64,000 bases of DNA from Eubacteriaceae bacterium (GTDB lineage: Bacteria > Bacillota > Clostridia > Eubacteriales > Eubacteriaceae): positions 92,355 to 156,354 of the forward strand of contig JAAYJS010000031.1 of assembly GCA_012522805.1 (NCBI GenBank). Direction: 5' to 3'. Position 1 is the first letter of the stretch, and every line of letters starts with the position of its first letter. Positions 63,272 to 64,000 of this stretch are shown here, one piece after another. A model generated the notes under the pieces. It was given only the letters and a program-made list of their open reading frames with translations, searched no databases and was not told the DNA's origin. The translations under genes were made by a program, and so were the position numbers.

Positions 63272-64000
63272 TTGAATTTAGAATTGTTCATGCAAAACGA
63301 GGCTTTCAAAGACGCATTGATCAATGCCATAGTGGATGAAGTCATGCGACGTCTCCAAAACCGACCGAAAAAAGCTTTAGTCTGTTTTTCTGGTGCGGCC
63401 ATTGGATTTACGGAAGTTTTGGAAAACCTGGTTGCACTTAAAAGCAAAGGTTGGGAGTTGACTCTTTTCGCATCGGAAGGTGCGAAGGCGGCACTGCCAA
63501 TGGAGCATATTCAAAAGACATTAAAAATAGATAAAATCTATGACGAAACAGACACCAGTGCGCAGATTAACCTCTTCAAAGATAAAGAGTTGATGATTCT
63601 AGCCACAACTACCGTGAATACGGCGGCAAAATTGGCATTGGGCATTTGCGACAATGCCATGACCACCTTGATCAACCACGGGTTGATGGCAGGGATACCA
63701 ACTATTTGTGTGAAAGACGGTGCAGACCCGGACAACGCTGTGCGTTCTAAATTGGGTGGCGATCGATCATCGCCGGCTTATCGCCAAATGATGGTGGATC
63801 ACTTGCAAAAACTGGAAGATTTCGGCATAGACTGTTGCGAAGCGAAGGACCTGGCACAAGTTTGTCAACATGGGGGTCCAATTGTTCAAACAAAACCACA
63901 AGCAGCAGCGCGCGACACCGTCACCTCCGCTGAGAGTACACCGGGGCATGGGCAAGTCCGTTTGGTTAAAAACCTGATTACAAGAAGCGATATTATGGAA
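63272..64000 (+). CDS. flavoprotein of microcompartment loci, cut by window end
   Basis: The frame is open from TTG 63272 to the last base (243 residues seen). It has a PPCDC/Dfp-like flavoprotein fold (KALVCFSGAAIGFTEVLENL, NTAAKLALGICDNAMTTLI) like those encoded in many eut and pdu loci. The N-terminus LINAIVDEVMRRLQNRP resembles the targeting peptides of PduD, PduE and the glycyl radical enzyme, so it is probably internal to the shell. AAAGGTG precedes TTG; GTG 63263 and ATG 63290 are alternatives. Confidence 0.8.
   Translation, partial: MNLELFMQNEAFKDALINAIVDEVMRRLQNRPKKALVCFSGAAIGFTEVLENLVALKSKGWELTLFASEGAKAALPMEHIQKTLKIDKIYDETDTSAQINLFKDKELMILATTTVNTAAKLALGICDNAMTTLINHGLMAGIPTICVKDGADPDNAVRSKLGGDRSSPAYRQMMVDHLQKLEDFGIDCCEAKDLAQVCQHGGPIVQTKPQAAARDTVTSAESTPGHGQVRLVKNLITRSDIME

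Overview
The window looks like chromosomal DNA of a low-GC, strictly anaerobic Bacillota (Clostridia/Tissierellia-like). AT-rich gaps, strong AAGGAGG-type ribosome sites, frequent TTG/GTG starts, radical and flavin enzymes of amino-acid fermentation and a bacterial microcompartment all point there. I cannot name the species. No rRNA, CRISPR array, complete insertion sequence or phage gene was seen; there is one tRNA, Gly(CCC).

Region 1 (1-26,500) is mixed housekeeping DNA. It holds a broken serine hydrolase, an rRNA m5C methyltransferase, a YacL-type PIN-TRAM protein, a MATE exporter, a histone-deacetylase-like/hydantoinase-like overlapping pair, a uroporphyrinogen-decarboxylase-family protein, a DUF3793-flavodoxin pair, ahpC-ahpF, a ketopantoate-reductase relative, KDG kinase, the tRNA, 3-methyladenine glycosylase, YczE, CorA, LOG and small membrane proteins. 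A copy of the 3' end of ahpF lies on the far side of the DUF3793-flavodoxin pair as a clear pseudogene.

Region 2 (26,900-40,720) starts with a canonical PocR-domain histidine kinase/AraC-type response regulator pair and an FCD-GntR repressor. A ten-kilobase operon follows: 2-hydroxyacyl-CoA dehydratase activator (apparently starting at AUA), the two dehydratase subunits, a YkvI-like transporter, an acyl-CoA ligase, an acyl-CoA dehydrogenase, EtfB, EtfA and a family III CoA-transferase. This is the gene set used to reduce 2-hydroxy acids to saturated acids (the Had/Fld type of reductive Stickland pathway).

Region 3 (40,800-43,000) holds a YeeE/YedE-type sulfur transporter and, upstream of it, what looks like a decayed flavoprotein gene.

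Region 4 (43,100 to the end, continuing outside) is a large microcompartment locus. On the minus strand lie a PduT-like shell trimer and a second PocR kinase/regulator pair in which the phosphotransfer residues of both partners are lost. On the plus strand, module 1 carries a glycyl-radical-enzyme activase, PduL, S-adenosylmethionine synthetase, a glycyl radical diol dehydratase, shell proteins and CoA-acylating aldehyde dehydrogenase. After a terminator and a 470-base regulatory gap, module 2 carries shell proteins, the complete B12-dependent diol dehydratase PduCDE, its reactivase PduGH, another shell protein, EutJ and a flavoprotein cut by the window end. Two chemically unrelated diol dehydratases thus appear to share one compartment. 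Together with the dead-looking two-component pair, this is the most unusual part of the window.
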